A stretch of DNA of 64,000 bases from JAJFKX01 sp965230265 (GCA_965230265.1 OZ245999.1:1364001-1428000), one strand, 5' to 3'; shown: positions 1 through 9,183, numbered from the stretch's first letter. The notes: generated by a model from the sequence alone, not told the origin. Made by a program: numbers and translations.

Positions 1-1226
1 AGTAATATTGCGATTGATGATACCCATGGCCACCAATATCGTTGTAATACAGCAAACGGTAATATCCACAGCATATACCAGGCATTAAATACAGGTGAAA
101 CCAGCAGCAAGACACCAAATACCCACTCCGCTCGTGGTATTGGTTGTTGTACCGATGCAGATTGATTCAGTGAGCGTATCTGGTGAATATATCGCCACCA
201 GTAGATCAGTAAAAACCCGGCGAATAACAAACCCAATAACACTCTTGCTTCAAATGGTGGTAACCAAAACAAAGCCAGCGCAAACAACGAGGGGTTAAAT
301 TCCCAAGATTCAGCAAATATTTGCAATGCGGTGAGCTCTGAACCACTGTGCCATAAGAATGGGGCATATAAGGCCAAACCGGAAAATATAAAAACCAACC
401 ATATTTTTAGTCGCTGCCCCATTAGCAAAAAAGGTATTAAAAACCAGGCAAAAACTTTAACGCCAGCAGCCAGTGCCAATAGCACAGCACCGCCAGTACG
501 TCCTGCTAATTGCTTTTTCCCGCATAAACCGAATGCAGCCAGTAATAACAAACCAGCTCCCAGGCCATCAATGTGCGCAGTTAAAGCGATTTCTTTTATC
601 ACCAGAGGTGACCAGGCATATAACAATACCGCACGCACCGGCGCATGTTTAAGCAAGCACCAAATCAGTAATAAATTGAATGCTGCGAGTAAAGCTTGCA
701 GAGGCGTTATATCGGCTGGCTTGATCCAATAAGCCAATAAGAATACGTATTGATTGGTTGCACCGTAAACTGTGGGTATTTCCGGGTAATTAATATCGCC
801 AACCAGTTGTTGAAACTTGGGTGGCAGCGTGTCATCAGAAAAATAATCTTCAGGTGGCTTGCCATAAGGAGTGCCGGTGGTGGCGAATTGAAAACCATCC
901 CATAAGAATCGGTAATGATCGTCTTCGAGAACAGGCTGCCCAGCAACACCAATTAGGTGCAAAACCAAACTTGTCCATAATAAAAACCGGCGCTGTTGGT
1001 TATTGCAATAGATAAAACCCAGTATCCAGCCTGCAACAGCGATTGCCAAAGCCGTATAAAACCATTTAAGTGGTACCTCTGGAAAGTGCGTGGAAGCCCA
1101 GGACCAAGCACCGATACCAATGGCCAATAAAATAAAACCCAGCCAACGTCCTATTGCGGGAATGGCCTGCTGCCTGGGTGGAGTATTGTCTGTTTCATTG
1201 GTAGGAGATAGTGGTTCAGTATTCAT
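1..1226 (-). CDS. GT-C type membrane glycosyltransferase (3' end outside window)
   Basis: The minus-strand reading frame is open from position 1226 to the window edge, giving about 408 residues with no stop. Visible features are a short polar N-terminus (MNTEPLSPTNET), many hydrophobic segments and an early luminal motif EDDHYRFLWDG near residue 100. That acidic-plus-DG pattern is typical of polytopic GT-C glycosyltransferases (GT87/DUF2029-like) that take sugars from polyprenyl-phosphate donors. A late KVFAWFLIPFLL segment fits the same fold. An in-frame ATG pair at 1251-1256 could extend the N-terminus by 9-10 residues; neither start has a clear Shine-Dalgarno sequence. It is transcribed away from the next gene. 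Substrate is unknown. Confidence 0.7.
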   Translation of the reverse strand, partial: MNTEPLSPTNETDNTPPRQQAIPAIGRWLGFILLAIGIGAWSWASTHFPEVPLKWFYTALAIAVAGWILGFIYCNNQQRRFLLWTSLVLHLIGVAGQPVLEDDHYRFLWDGFQFATTGTPYGKPPEDYFSDDTLPPKFQQLVGDINYPEIPTVYGATNQYVFLLAYWIKPADITPLQALLAAFNLLLIWCLLKHAPVRAVLLYAWSPLVIKEIALTAHIDGLGAGLLLLAAFGLCGKKQLAGRTGGAVLLALAAGVKVFAWFLIPFLLMGQRLKIWLVFIFSGLALYAPFLWHSGSELTALQIFAESWEFNPSLFALALFWLPPFEARVLLGLLFAGFLLIYWWRYIHQIRSLNQSASVQQPIPRAEWVFGVLLLVSPVFNAWYMLWILPFAVLQRYWWPWVSSIAIL

Positions 1227-1364
1227 CAAAATTACAATCGGGCTGTTGAACATCATGTTGCCATGATCGGGGCTAATGGGTCTAAGTGTAAGTTATTTCC
1301 AGTTTTCAGTGTCTACTGGGTGAATGTTTTTGAATACACAGGCAAAATGAAACCAGAGGCGGAT

Positions 1365-1760
1365 ATGATAGCAACAATATTTAACAAACCTTTAATAATC
1401 AGTGCGATGCTGGCAGCTTTATTATTTGGTGTCACCGCATTGATGCAATCAGGACAGGCTTATGCTTCAGGCGGAGCGTCGTCAAGCCCGGCACCCAGCC
1501 GCGGGTATGATGCGCCCAGGCAGACACCGGAACAGCGCCGCATTGATCGTTTATATGACCAGGGTCGCAAAGTATTCAGGCGAAAGGTTTCCTGCGATGA
1601 TGGTTGTCTGGTTGCTGATGATGTGATTAACAACAACAATGCGGCTGACTTTTTGCTTGCCATTCATAATCAGCCACGCTTCAAGGAAGCGCTGGAGGAT
1701 GAAGAGATTCAAGCAGTATCTGTTTATATGTTGCGCCGATACGATATCAAAATCGAGTAA
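1365..1760 (+). CDS. Small secreted cytochrome c-like protein lacking CXXCH
   Basis: This encodes 131 residues starting with a hydrophobic signal peptide (MIATIFNKPLIISAMLAALL) ending near ASG. ATG 1365 was chosen because AGAGGCGG lies just upstream; in-frame starts at 1347 and 1263 would add residues before the signal peptide. After a Ser/Pro-rich linker comes a helical domain with YDQGRKVFRRK, CDDGC, a NAADFL segment and a C-terminal YMLRRYDI. The pattern (G+.+F...C..C....FL..I....E..AV..Y) resembles a cytochrome c fold, but no histidine follows the cysteine pair, so covalent haem attachment is not supported. The two cysteines might form a disulfide. A strong terminator follows. Function is unknown. 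Confidence 0.6.
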   Translation: MIATIFNKPLIISAMLAALLFGVTALMQSGQAYASGGASSSPAPSRGYDAPRQTPEQRRIDRLYDQGRKVFRRKVSCDDGCLVADDVINNNNAADFLLAIHNQPRFKEALEDEEIQAVSVYMLRRYDIKIE

Positions 1761-1814
1761 TTAACAGTAATAAGATAAGCTGCGATGAGACCAGTGTCTT
1801 GCTGGTTATTGATC

Positions 1815-1842
1815 AAGGGAATCATTGGATGATTCCCTTTTT
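1815..1842 (+). terminator. Rho-independent terminator
   Basis: An 11-bp perfect stem, AAGGGAATCAT pairing with ATGATTCCCTT around a TGG loop, is followed by T residues. It lies about 55 bases after the secreted cytochrome-like gene. Confidence 0.85.
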
Positions 1843-1996
1843 ACATTCTGGTCAGCAGGTAACAAAAAAGCTTGATCAGCCTGAAGGGTGATTTTTAATC
1901 ATGAAACGCGGGGGTTGCGTTAAAGGGTATTCGTTTTTCTCACGCAGCCAAAGCCGTAAAGCCGAATTTGTATTGCGCCATAATGATTATTGACAT

Positions 1997-2025
1997 TTGT
2001 CTTTTCTGCTTAAACCCTTTACAAT
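1997..2025 (+). promoter_or_regulatory. Candidate sigma-70 promoter for the BamE-like gene
   Basis: TTGTCT (1997-2002) and TACAAT (2020-2025) are separated by 17 bp, about 42 bases before the ATG at 2068. The call rests on sequence match only. Confidence 0.45.
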
Positions 2026-2067
2026 TCTTCACATAAAATTCACACCATTTGTATTCGGGAAGTTCTA

Positions 2068-2349
2068 ATGCGTAAGGCATTCATGCTACTTGCAATGCTG
2101 GCTTGTTTCTCAGCAATTGCTGATAGTCAGTTTACTCGCCATCAAACCTACGAGGAACGGGTTTCAGTTGGCGACTCTATTGATAAAGTGCGTGCCAGTC
2201 TTGGTCGGCCTGATCGGACTTATGAAGTTCAAAATAACTATGGCGGCGTTAGCGCGTATGATTACGTATGGGACCGTAAAGACGGAGAATGGACTTTTGT
2301 GGTGCAAATCGACGGTACCATTACTGATATCTGGCAATCAAAAGACTAA
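2068..2349 (+). CDS. Small secreted BamE/SmpA-like protein
   Basis: The product is 93 residues with an N-terminal signal peptide (MRKAFMLLAMLACFSAIADS). The mature part has the hallmark of the small SmpA/BamE-like fold: VSVGDSIDKVRASLGRP, where a V.vG.s...V...LG.P turn precedes beta strands ending YDYVWDRKDGEWTFVVQ and a final ITDIWQSKD. Proteins of this shape sit in the periplasm, either in the outer-membrane assembly machinery or as stand-alone domains. No lipobox cysteine is in the usual position (C13 is within the hydrophobic core), so it is probably soluble. It stands alone between its own promoter and a gap, and is too short and divergent to be called bamE itself. Confidence 0.65.
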   Translation: MRKAFMLLAMLACFSAIADSQFTRHQTYEERVSVGDSIDKVRASLGRPDRTYEVQNNYGGVSAYDYVWDRKDGEWTFVVQIDGTITDIWQSKD

Positions 2350-2811
2350 TCAGGGGTTTTATACGCTACATTGCAGCAGACAGCATAAGCGCAAGTCTTA
2401 TCGCTGGCAGGTTTTGAGGGCTCTGATGGTTATTTTCATCACCCCATTACAGGTACCCAATCTCTGATATGCGTAGCTGAGTTGAAGGCATTAAGCCTTG
2501 CTTGCGGTTACCAGTATATACAGCATCTTATAGATTATTTGGCTTTAACTTGTATTCATAACCTATTGATAATTAAGAGTGTTATTTTTTTTGGTCTTGC
2601 GGGTCTGATGGCTGCTTCTTGAGGATCAGATAGCGGTATTGTTTGATACCATAAAGCAAAGCGATGCAGCAGACACCAGGGCCCAGGCTGCTCGGCCAAT
2701 AGATTGGCATAAGCTATCGAATGCTGTTTCTGTCTATGTCATAATTGAACGCTTGTCTTTCAGCCCCATAATTCATTGTGTGGCTACTTAACATATAACG
2801 GAACTTGTCCA
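2350..2811. other. Gap with one doubtful small ORF
   Basis: About 460 bases separate the BamE-like gene from yajC. It is AT-rich around 2520-2600. I see no RNA gene, strong terminator or repeat. The only coding possibility is the 42-residue minus-strand frame at 2582-2710, listed separately. No queA or tgt gene, the usual upstream neighbours of yajC, is present. Confidence 0.5.
2582..2710 (-). CDS. Possible 42-residue membrane microprotein
   Basis: A minus-strand frame starting MPIYWPSSLGPGVCC, with a hydrophobic stretch (PGVCCIALLYGI) and then a basic, polar tail (KQYRYL, KKQPSDPQDQKK). A hydrophobic segment followed by a positively charged tail is the usual composition of single-span microproteins. 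There is no Shine-Dalgarno sequence before the ATG and no recognised family, so this may be chance. Confidence 0.22.
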   Translation of the reverse strand: MPIYWPSSLGPGVCCIALLYGIKQYRYLILKKQPSDPQDQKK

Positions 2812-3186
2812 ATGGATTTTTTGATAAACAACGCGATGGCGCAAACGGCTGAAGCGCCCAGTTTTCTGCAATCATTTTTCCCACTGATTCTGATCTTTGT
2901 ATTGTTTTATTTTCTGTTGATTCGTCCGCAGATGAAACGTGCCAAGGAACACCGTCAGATGGTCTCAGAACTAACCGCCGGCGATGAAGTGATTACCAAT
3001 GGAGGATTATTGGGTCGCATCACCAAAGTCAGTGAAAGCTTTCTCAATATCGAATTGGCTCAAGGAGTCGAAGTCAAGCTGCAAAAAAATGCCATTTCAA
3101 CGGTGTTGCCCAAAGGCACCTTGAAGTCAGCTGGAAAATCTTCCGGAAAAACCGCAGCCAAGGCAATCGAAAGCAACGAAGAATAA
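2812..3186 (+). CDS. yajC: Preprotein translocase subunit YajC
   Basis: YajC is a small inner-membrane partner of the SecDF complex. This 124-residue protein has a short N-terminus, one transmembrane helix (FFPLILIFVLFYFLLIRP), then the diagnostic cytosolic block with PQMKRAKEHRQMVSEL, GDEVITNGGLLGRI and a KNAISTVLPKGTL ending. The ATG at 2812 gives the canonical N-terminus (MDFLINNAMAQ); an in-frame TTG at 2776 would add 12 atypical residues. The Lys/Ala-rich tail is longer than in E. coli (110 aa). It is 55 bases upstream of secD and probably cotranscribed with secD-secF. Confidence 0.95.
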   Translation: MDFLINNAMAQTAEAPSFLQSFFPLILIFVLFYFLLIRPQMKRAKEHRQMVSELTAGDEVITNGGLLGRITKVSESFLNIELAQGVEVKLQKNAISTVLPKGTLKSAGKSSGKTAAKAIESNEE

Positions 3187-3241
3187 TCACGGGTGAACAT
3201 ACAGTTTCACCGTTACCTGATAAGTATTTAAGAGCTATTTT

Positions 3242-5086
3242 ATGAATCGTTATCCATTATGGAAATATGTATTGATTGGTATTGTGTTGTTATTCGGCAC
3301 ATTGTATTCAGTACCCAATCTGTTTGACGTTGAACCCAGCCTGCAGGTGACTTCAAGCAGTGGCGTGGATGTAACAACCGGTCTGGAGGATGCTGTCTCT
3401 GAGGCATTGCGACAGGAGAATGTCCAGATCAAATCCATTACCAGCGATACCAGCAAAGTAACGGTTATTGTTTCTGACAATGCGACTCAGGAGCGGGCCA
3501 GAGAAGTGCTGGAAAACACACTGGATGAGCGCCAGAACACAGTGGCATTAACTCAGTCACCGGCTATTCCGGGTTTTTTCCGTGCCATCAAAGCCAATCC
3601 GATGGTACTGGGTTTGGATTTACGCGGCGGGGTACACTTTTTAATGGAAGTGGATATGCCCACTGCCGAACGTCAGCAACGTGAAGCGATTGTCGATGAT
3701 GTGCGCAGCAGTTTGCGCGAGCAGCGAATTCGATACCAATCGGTGGTGGCCAACGGCCGTACAGTCACTGCAGTGCTGCGTGATGCAGCCAATTTATCCG
3801 ATGCGGTGAACGAGATTCGCCGACAAAACCCGGATTTGAGTATAACGACTGAAACCCGTGGTGAAGAAGGTGTGATTCGTGCCACCATTACTGACATTAT
3901 GGTGCAAACGCTGCGCCAGTCCGCAATGCAGCAAAACCTGACAACATTGCGTAACCGCATTAATCAAAGTGGTGTGGCAGAGCCAAGTATTCAGCAACAG
4001 GGCGAAGATCGTATCGTGATTCAGTTACCCGGTGTGGATAACCCGAATGAGATCAAAAAACGCATTAATGCCACGGCTACTTTGGAATACCGTGCCGTTG
4101 ATATGGAAAATGATGCGATAGCGGCGGCCAACAGTGGCCGTATTCCACCCACCTCGAGATTGTATTTTGAGCGTAATGGAACCCCGGTTTTGTTACAGAA
4201 ACGTTTGATTGTTTCCGGTAAACAGCTAATTGGTGCCAGTGCAGGTTTTGATCCACAAAACGGTTCGCCAATGGTGCGCGTTACTCTGGATGGTTCCGGT
4301 GCCAACCGCATGTTCGATTTCACCAAAGAAAATGTCAACAAACTGATGGCAGTGGTGTATATCGAACAGCGTTATGACCCTGAGACCGACCGTTACAACC
4401 AGCATGAAGAAGTGATTTCAGTGGCCAATATTCTTGAGCCATTTAGTAAAACCTTCCAAACCACTGGACTGGACAGCTTCCAGGAAGCCTCTGATCTGGC
4501 ACTGTTTTTAAGAGCCGGCGCTTTGGCTGCGCCGATTCGGATTGTCGAAGAGCGCACCGTTGGTCCCAGCCTGGGTCAGGACAACATTGATCGTGGTTTC
4601 CGCTCAGTAGTGATCGGCTTCATATTGGTGCTGATATTTATGGCCATTTATTACCGGGTATTTGGTTTATTCGCTAATGTGGCTTTGTTTTTGAATCTGG
4701 TGCTGCTGGTTGCAGCACTGTCAATGTTCGGTGCAACTTTGACCTTACCGGGCATCGCCGGGATTGTATTAACCGTGGGTATGGCGGTTGATGCGAATGT
4801 GTTGATTTTTGAGCGTATTCGTGAGGAGTTACGCAACGGTAACAGCCCGCAGAACAGTATCCGTGCCGGCTATGACAAAGCATTATCCACCATTGCCGAT
4901 GCTAACATTACCACGCTGATTGCAGCACTTGCACTGCTGGCATTTGGTTCAGGTCCAATTCGTGGTTTTGCTGTCACTTTGAGCATTGGTATTGTCACTT
5001 CCATGTTCACAGCGATCATGGTGACACGGGCATTGGTTAACTGGCATTACGGTCGCAAGGCCAAGCTGAAAGCATTGGCTATATAG
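3242..5086 (+). CDS. secD: Protein translocase subunit SecD
   Basis: SecD forms, with SecF, the proton-driven RND-type accessory that pulls exported proteins out of the SecYEG channel on the periplasmic side. The 614-residue product matches the E. coli length. It has an N-terminal membrane helix (residues 9-24), the conserved LGLDLRGGVHFLMEVD motif near residue 125, a large periplasmic head, and a C-terminal bundle of five helices from about residue 450 with AVDANVLIFERIREEL and the IADANITTLIAAL motif. The order yajC-secD-secF is standard; the secF ATG follows after 10 bases. Confidence 0.98.
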   Translation: MNRYPLWKYVLIGIVLLFGTLYSVPNLFDVEPSLQVTSSSGVDVTTGLEDAVSEALRQENVQIKSITSDTSKVTVIVSDNATQERAREVLENTLDERQNTVALTQSPAIPGFFRAIKANPMVLGLDLRGGVHFLMEVDMPTAERQQREAIVDDVRSSLREQRIRYQSVVANGRTVTAVLRDAANLSDAVNEIRRQNPDLSITTETRGEEGVIRATITDIMVQTLRQSAMQQNLTTLRNRINQSGVAEPSIQQQGEDRIVIQLPGVDNPNEIKKRINATATLEYRAVDMENDAIAAANSGRIPPTSRLYFERNGTPVLLQKRLIVSGKQLIGASAGFDPQNGSPMVRVTLDGSGANRMFDFTKENVNKLMAVVYIEQRYDPETDRYNQHEEVISVANILEPFSKTFQTTGLDSFQEASDLALFLRAGALAAPIRIVEERTVGPSLGQDNIDRGFRSVVIGFILVLIFMAIYYRVFGLFANVALFLNLVLLVAALSMFGATLTLPGIAGIVLTVGMAVDANVLIFERIREELRNGNSPQNSIRAGYDKALSTIADANITTLIAALALLAFGSGPIRGFAVTLSIGIVTSMFTAIMVTRALVNWHYGRKAKLKALAI

Positions 5087-5096
5087 AGGATTGCAA

Positions 5097-6041
5097 ATGG
5101 AAATTTTTCGTAAACAAACCACGATCGACTTTATGGGCAAACGCCGCCTGGCGGTGGTTGTTTCAGCCGTATTGATTGTGTTGAGCATTGGCAGTCTGGT
5201 GACACGTGGTCTTAACTTTGGCTTGGATTTTACTGGCGGTACCTTAATTGAGGTTAGCTATTCTGAAGCCCCCGAGTTAAACAATATTCGTCAAGGCCTG
5301 GCTGCGGCAGGGTTTGATGATGCCGTCGTGCAAACCTTTGGTGAACCAACCGATGTGGTGGTGCGCCTTGCTCCGCGTAGCGAAGACGAAGATGCAACTG
5401 AATTGAGCGAGGATGTGTTGGCCGCATTAGAGGGGACTGGTACGGATGTCAGCTTGCGCCGGCAGGAATTTGTTGGGCCTCAGATTGGCCGCGAGCTGGC
5501 TGAGAAGGGCGGTTTGGCCATGTTGGTTGTACTGCTGGGTATCCTGGCGTATGTTTCGGTTCGTTTTCAATGGCGTTTTTCACTGGGTGCGGTCTGTGCC
5601 TTGGTACATGACGTTATGATCACCTTCGGTATTATTTCTTTGTTACAGATATCATTCGACCTGACGGTTGTGGCTGCGCTGCTGGCCGTGATTGGTTACT
5701 CGTTGAACGATACCATCGTGGTGTTTGATCGTATCCGTGAAAACTTTCGTTCATTGCGCAAAGCCGGTTCTGAGCAGGTGATCAATACTTCGGTGAATCA
5801 AACTTTATCGCGTACGTTAATGACATCAGGTACCACGTTGCTGGTGTTGATGGCGTTGTTTTATTTCGGCGGTGAAATTATCCACGCATTTGCTTTTACT
5901 CTGATTATTGGTGTGTTGGTAGGGACTTATTCTTCTATCTATGTTGCCAGTACAGCAGCGCTGTCGCTGGGTGTTAGCCGTGAAGACTTACTGGAGCGTA
6001 AAATTGAAAAAGAGGGTGCTCATTTGGATGCATTGCCCTGA
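5097..6041 (+). CDS. secF: Protein translocase subunit SecF
   Basis: SecF is the partner of SecD in late protein export. The product has 314 residues: an N-terminal membrane helix, LNFGLDFTGGTLIEV near residue 40, a short periplasmic P1 domain, and a helix bundle with YSLNDTIVVFDRIREN and SVNQTLSRTLMTSGTT, which carry the conserved Asp and Arg of the proton path. ATG 5097 was chosen because GAGGA (5086-5090), overlapping the secD stop, is correctly spaced; the in-frame TTG at 5091 would abut that site. Confidence 0.97.
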   Translation: MEIFRKQTTIDFMGKRRLAVVVSAVLIVLSIGSLVTRGLNFGLDFTGGTLIEVSYSEAPELNNIRQGLAAAGFDDAVVQTFGEPTDVVVRLAPRSEDEDATELSEDVLAALEGTGTDVSLRRQEFVGPQIGRELAEKGGLAMLVVLLGILAYVSVRFQWRFSLGAVCALVHDVMITFGIISLLQISFDLTVVAALLAVIGYSLNDTIVVFDRIRENFRSLRKAGSEQVINTSVNQTLSRTLMTSGTTLLVLMALFYFGGEIIHAFAFTLIIGVLVGTYSSIYVASTAALSLGVSREDLLERKIEKEGAHLDALP

Positions 6042-6155
6042 TCAATGTTTTGATTGATTATGGCTAATGATCAGTTTGAGCAGTGATTGTTGTTCAAGCC
6101 TGGTTTAACCGGTTTTGAGTACGGTTCAAAAATTAAAAAAACTTTGAGGTGAGTA

Positions 6156-6761
6156 ATGAGCTTGCATAAACGTTTATTGACAACCGTGATGATCCTGGCG
6201 GTGGCTGCCTGTGTCACCATTAATGTGTACTTTCCGGAAGCTGCTGCTGAACAGGCTGCGACACAGTTTATCAGTGGCGTGCTGAATGCCGAAGAGCAGA
6301 CTGATGATACGATTGTTGAAGGTGGAGAAACATCTGCCATTTCTATACAGCAATATGGTTTTGATCCTTTCGCATTCTTGGTACCGGCAGCACATGCGCA
6401 GCAAGGAGTGAATATTGATATCAATACCCCACCCATTCGTGCCATTCAAGATCGTATGCGTGCGCGTCAGAAAAATGAACTACAGCCATTCTTTGAAGCC
6501 GGCGCCATAGGCTATGGCAACAATGCCATGCTGGTGATTCGTGACCGTTCGGCTGTAGGACTTGCAGACCGCAGCAAGTTGGAAAGAGTGGTTGCCGCCG
6601 ACAATCAGGACCGGGCAGCCGTTTATCGTGAAATTGCGGTCGCTAATGGTCACCCTGAATGGGAAGATGAAATTCGTAATACATTTGCCAATGAGTGGGT
6701 TGAACAAGCTCAATCCGGCTGGTATTACCAGGATGCTTCAGGCAATTGGGTACAAAAATAA
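6156..6761 (+). CDS. YdbL-like DUF1318 lipoprotein
   Basis: This 201-residue protein starts with a lipoprotein signal whose lipobox VAAC puts the lipidated Cys near residue 19, followed by VTINVYFPEAAAEQAA. The C-terminal 110 residues are the DUF1318/YdbL domain: IRAIQDRMRARQ, the GAIGYGNNAMLVIRD motif and a final NEWVEQAQSGWYYQ. E. coli YdbL is encoded beside YnbE/YdbH, an AsmA-like system implicated in phospholipid transport to the outer membrane. Here the lipoprotein part and YdbL domain are in one polypeptide and no YdbH homologue is nearby. Export to the periplasm is clear; the exact role is inferred. Confidence 0.8.
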   Translation: MSLHKRLLTTVMILAVAACVTINVYFPEAAAEQAATQFISGVLNAEEQTDDTIVEGGETSAISIQQYGFDPFAFLVPAAHAQQGVNIDINTPPIRAIQDRMRARQKNELQPFFEAGAIGYGNNAMLVIRDRSAVGLADRSKLERVVAADNQDRAAVYREIAVANGHPEWEDEIRNTFANEWVEQAQSGWYYQDASGNWVQK

Positions 6762-6803
6762 CAGATGCCTCATCAGGTCCTGGCCAATAAAACGATATAG
6801 TAC

Positions 6804-8132
6804 ATGTCAAAAAACCGGCAGGGTGGCGAACCCATCCTCGCCGACATCACTGATTTAACCCATGATGGGAGAGGGGTTACCCGAGTCAATGGGAAGGCTG
6901 TATTTGTGCACGGTGCACTGCCGGGTGAGCAGGTTGAGTTACGTTTCTTAAAGCGTCGTCGTAAATACGATGAAGCTGAAGCCATGGCCGTTGTTAAATC
7001 CAGCCCTGACCGTGTCCAGCCAAAGTGTGCGCACGCTGACTTTTGTGGGGGCTGCGCTTTTCAACATTTGAACATTGATGCTCAGCGGGCATTTAAACAA
7101 CACCAGCTTATCGAAAACCTGCAGCGTATTGGCCAACTGGAAATTTTACCGGAACAACTGGCTGAGCCGCTGATTGCCAATGATTGGCAATATCGTCGTA
7201 AAGCGCGTTTGAGTGTGCGTTATGTGCATAAAAAAGAACGTGTATTGGTTGGTTTTCGTGAACGTCGTGGCAGCTTTGTCGCTGATTGTAAGGAATGTCA
7301 TGTGCTACGCCCGGAAGTGGCAGAGCAGTTACCACGTTTGGCCGAGCTGGTTGAAAGTCTCAGCATCAAAGATCGCATTGCCCAGTTTGAAATTGCTTGC
7401 GATGATGACAGTGCGTGCTTAGTGGTGAGACACCTGGAACCGCTGATTGAGATTGATCTACAACAGTTACGGGCATTCCATAAAGAAACTGGCCTGGCGA
7501 TATACTTGCAGCCCAAAGGGCCGGATACTATTCATCGACTGGTGCCTGAGAAACATCAATTAAGCTATGAAATTGATGATGGCAATGTTCGGATCGATTT
7601 TGAACCGTCGGATTTTGTACAGGTAAACGGTTTACTGAATCAAGCCATGATTCAGCAGGCTCTGCAATGGTTACAGCCGCAGCCCAATGACAATGTATTG
7701 GATTTGTTTTGTGGTTTGGGTAATTTTTCACTGCCAATTGCACGCCGAGTTGCCAAAGTCACTGGTGTGGAAGGGGCCAGTGAGCTGGTGCAGCGAGCTA
7801 AGCTGAATGCACAAACAAACAAGCTGGATAATATTGAATATTATGTCGCTGATTTGTTCGAGACCCATAAAAACACTGCTTGGGTTAATCAAAATTATGA
7901 CCGTATATTGCTGGACCCGCCGCGTAGCGGCGCCGAAGCCTGCTTACCCATGATTGCCGCCAGCCAGGCGCATACAGTGCTGTATGTCTCATGCCAGCCT
8001 GCCAGTTTGGCGCGTGATCTTGGAGTATTGGTCAATGCCCACGGTTTTAAGCTGGAAAAGATCGGTATTATGGATATGTTTCCGCATACCGCACATGTAG
8101 AGACCATGGCGCTATTGACACGTGAGCGATAA
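6804..8132 (+). CDS. rlmD: 23S rRNA (uracil-1939-C5) methyltransferase RlmD
   Basis: RlmD (RumA) methylates U1939 of 23S rRNA using S-adenosylmethionine. The 442-residue protein has the family architecture: an N-terminal TRAM domain (residues 1-65), iron-sulfur cysteines in CAHADFCGGC (C75, C81, C84) with the fourth at CKECHVL, a central RNA-binding domain, and a C-terminal Rossmann domain with VLDLFCGLGNFSLP, LDPPRSGAEA and the catalytic cysteine in VSCQPASLARDL. It ends 19 bases before nagZ and is probably cotranscribed with it. Confidence 0.96.
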   Translation: MSKNRQGGEPILADITDLTHDGRGVTRVNGKAVFVHGALPGEQVELRFLKRRRKYDEAEAMAVVKSSPDRVQPKCAHADFCGGCAFQHLNIDAQRAFKQHQLIENLQRIGQLEILPEQLAEPLIANDWQYRRKARLSVRYVHKKERVLVGFRERRGSFVADCKECHVLRPEVAEQLPRLAELVESLSIKDRIAQFEIACDDDSACLVVRHLEPLIEIDLQQLRAFHKETGLAIYLQPKGPDTIHRLVPEKHQLSYEIDDGNVRIDFEPSDFVQVNGLLNQAMIQQALQWLQPQPNDNVLDLFCGLGNFSLPIARRVAKVTGVEGASELVQRAKLNAQTNKLDNIEYYVADLFETHKNTAWVNQNYDRILLDPPRSGAEACLPMIAASQAHTVLYVSCQPASLARDLGVLVNAHGFKLEKIGIMDMFPHTAHVETMALLTRER

Positions 8133-8151
8133 CTAACTGCTGGCGAACGCA

Positions 8152-9183
8152 ATGATTAAAACAGATCAAGCTTCGCTGATTGTCGGCATTGAAGCCTGCC
8201 AATTAACCGAGCAAGATAAAAACAATCTGATGCATCCGGCTGTTGCCGGGGTCATCTTATTTACCCGAAATTATCAGTCACCCGAACAATTGCACCAGCT
8301 GTGTCAATCAATCAAGCGACTGCAAACACCTGAACTGCTGATCTGTGTTGATCAAGAAGGCGGCAGGGTGCAACGTTTTCGTCAGGGTTTCACAGCGCTG
8401 CCACCATTGGCAATTTACGGACAAATGTATCAGCAGGATGTTGACCGTGCCAAAGATTATGCCTATCGACATGGCCGGGTGATGGCGGGTGAGTTACGGG
8501 CGTATGGTGTCGATTTAAGCTTCGCGCCGGTACTGGACGTGCAATCGGCCAGTAATGTGATAGGTGATCGAGCTTTTAGTGCCGCCCCGAATGTGATTGC
8601 CGAGCTTGGTGCAGCCATGATTGCGGGTATGCATGACAGTGGGATGGCCGCAGTTGGTAAACATTTCCCTGGCCACGGTACGGTGTTAGCAGATTCGCAT
8701 CACGAAGTGGTGACGGATGAGCGTGATTTTGAGCAAATTAAGAGCCATGATCTGGTTCCTTTTCTGCACTTATCAGAAACGCTGGATGCGGTAATGATGG
8801 CGCATGTGTGTTATCCCTGTGTCGATCAGCAACCAGCTGGTTATGCACGCCATTGGATACGGGACATTCTACGCAAAAAAATGGGTTTTTCCGGGGCTGT
8901 GATTTCTGATGATCTGGATATGCTGGGTGGAGCAGAAATCGGCGATGTACCTCTACGCTTACGGGCCAGCTCTGATGCCGGCTGTAATATCGCCCTGGTG
9001 TGTCATCCCGCTTCTGCCTCAAAACTGTTGGCGACTACAGTAATAGCGGAAAACACCATTGATAACCATCATGTTAACCTGGCAAGCATCAGGCCCCGCT
9101 CTGAGGCCTTGAGTATGCAGGAGATGCAAAGCGTTGGGGAATGGCGCCAATGGCAGTCATCCATTGCCGCTTTAAGTGAGTAA
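8152..9183 (+). CDS. nagZ: Beta-N-acetylhexosaminidase NagZ
   Basis: NagZ is a cytosolic family 3 glycoside hydrolase that removes GlcNAc from anhydromuropeptides during cell-wall recycling. The 343-residue, signal-less protein carries the family motifs: DQEGGRVQRF, KHFPGHGTVLADSHHE (with the His of the catalytic loop) and AVISDDLDMLGG, whose DDLDM supplies the catalytic Asp. Length agrees with E. coli NagZ (341). In Pseudomonas nagZ adjoins hpt and mtnP; here those lie about 20 kb away. Confidence 0.96.
   Translation: MIKTDQASLIVGIEACQLTEQDKNNLMHPAVAGVILFTRNYQSPEQLHQLCQSIKRLQTPELLICVDQEGGRVQRFRQGFTALPPLAIYGQMYQQDVDRAKDYAYRHGRVMAGELRAYGVDLSFAPVLDVQSASNVIGDRAFSAAPNVIAELGAAMIAGMHDSGMAAVGKHFPGHGTVLADSHHEVVTDERDFEQIKSHDLVPFLHLSETLDAVMMAHVCYPCVDQQPAGYARHWIRDILRKKMGFSGAVISDDLDMLGGAEIGDVPLRLRASSDAGCNIALVCHPASASKLLATTVIAENTIDNHHVNLASIRPRSEALSMQEMQSVGEWRQWQSSIAALSE

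Noticed and set aside
95..1015. Several plus- and minus-strand frames of 60-130 residues in the first kilobase
   Set aside because: They lie in other frames over the long continuous minus-strand glycosyltransferase, which has the membrane-protein composition and family motifs.
2090..2467. A 125-residue plus-strand frame overlapping the BamE-like gene
   Set aside because: It is out of frame with a gene that has a signal peptide and a family motif; its own product has no recognisable features.
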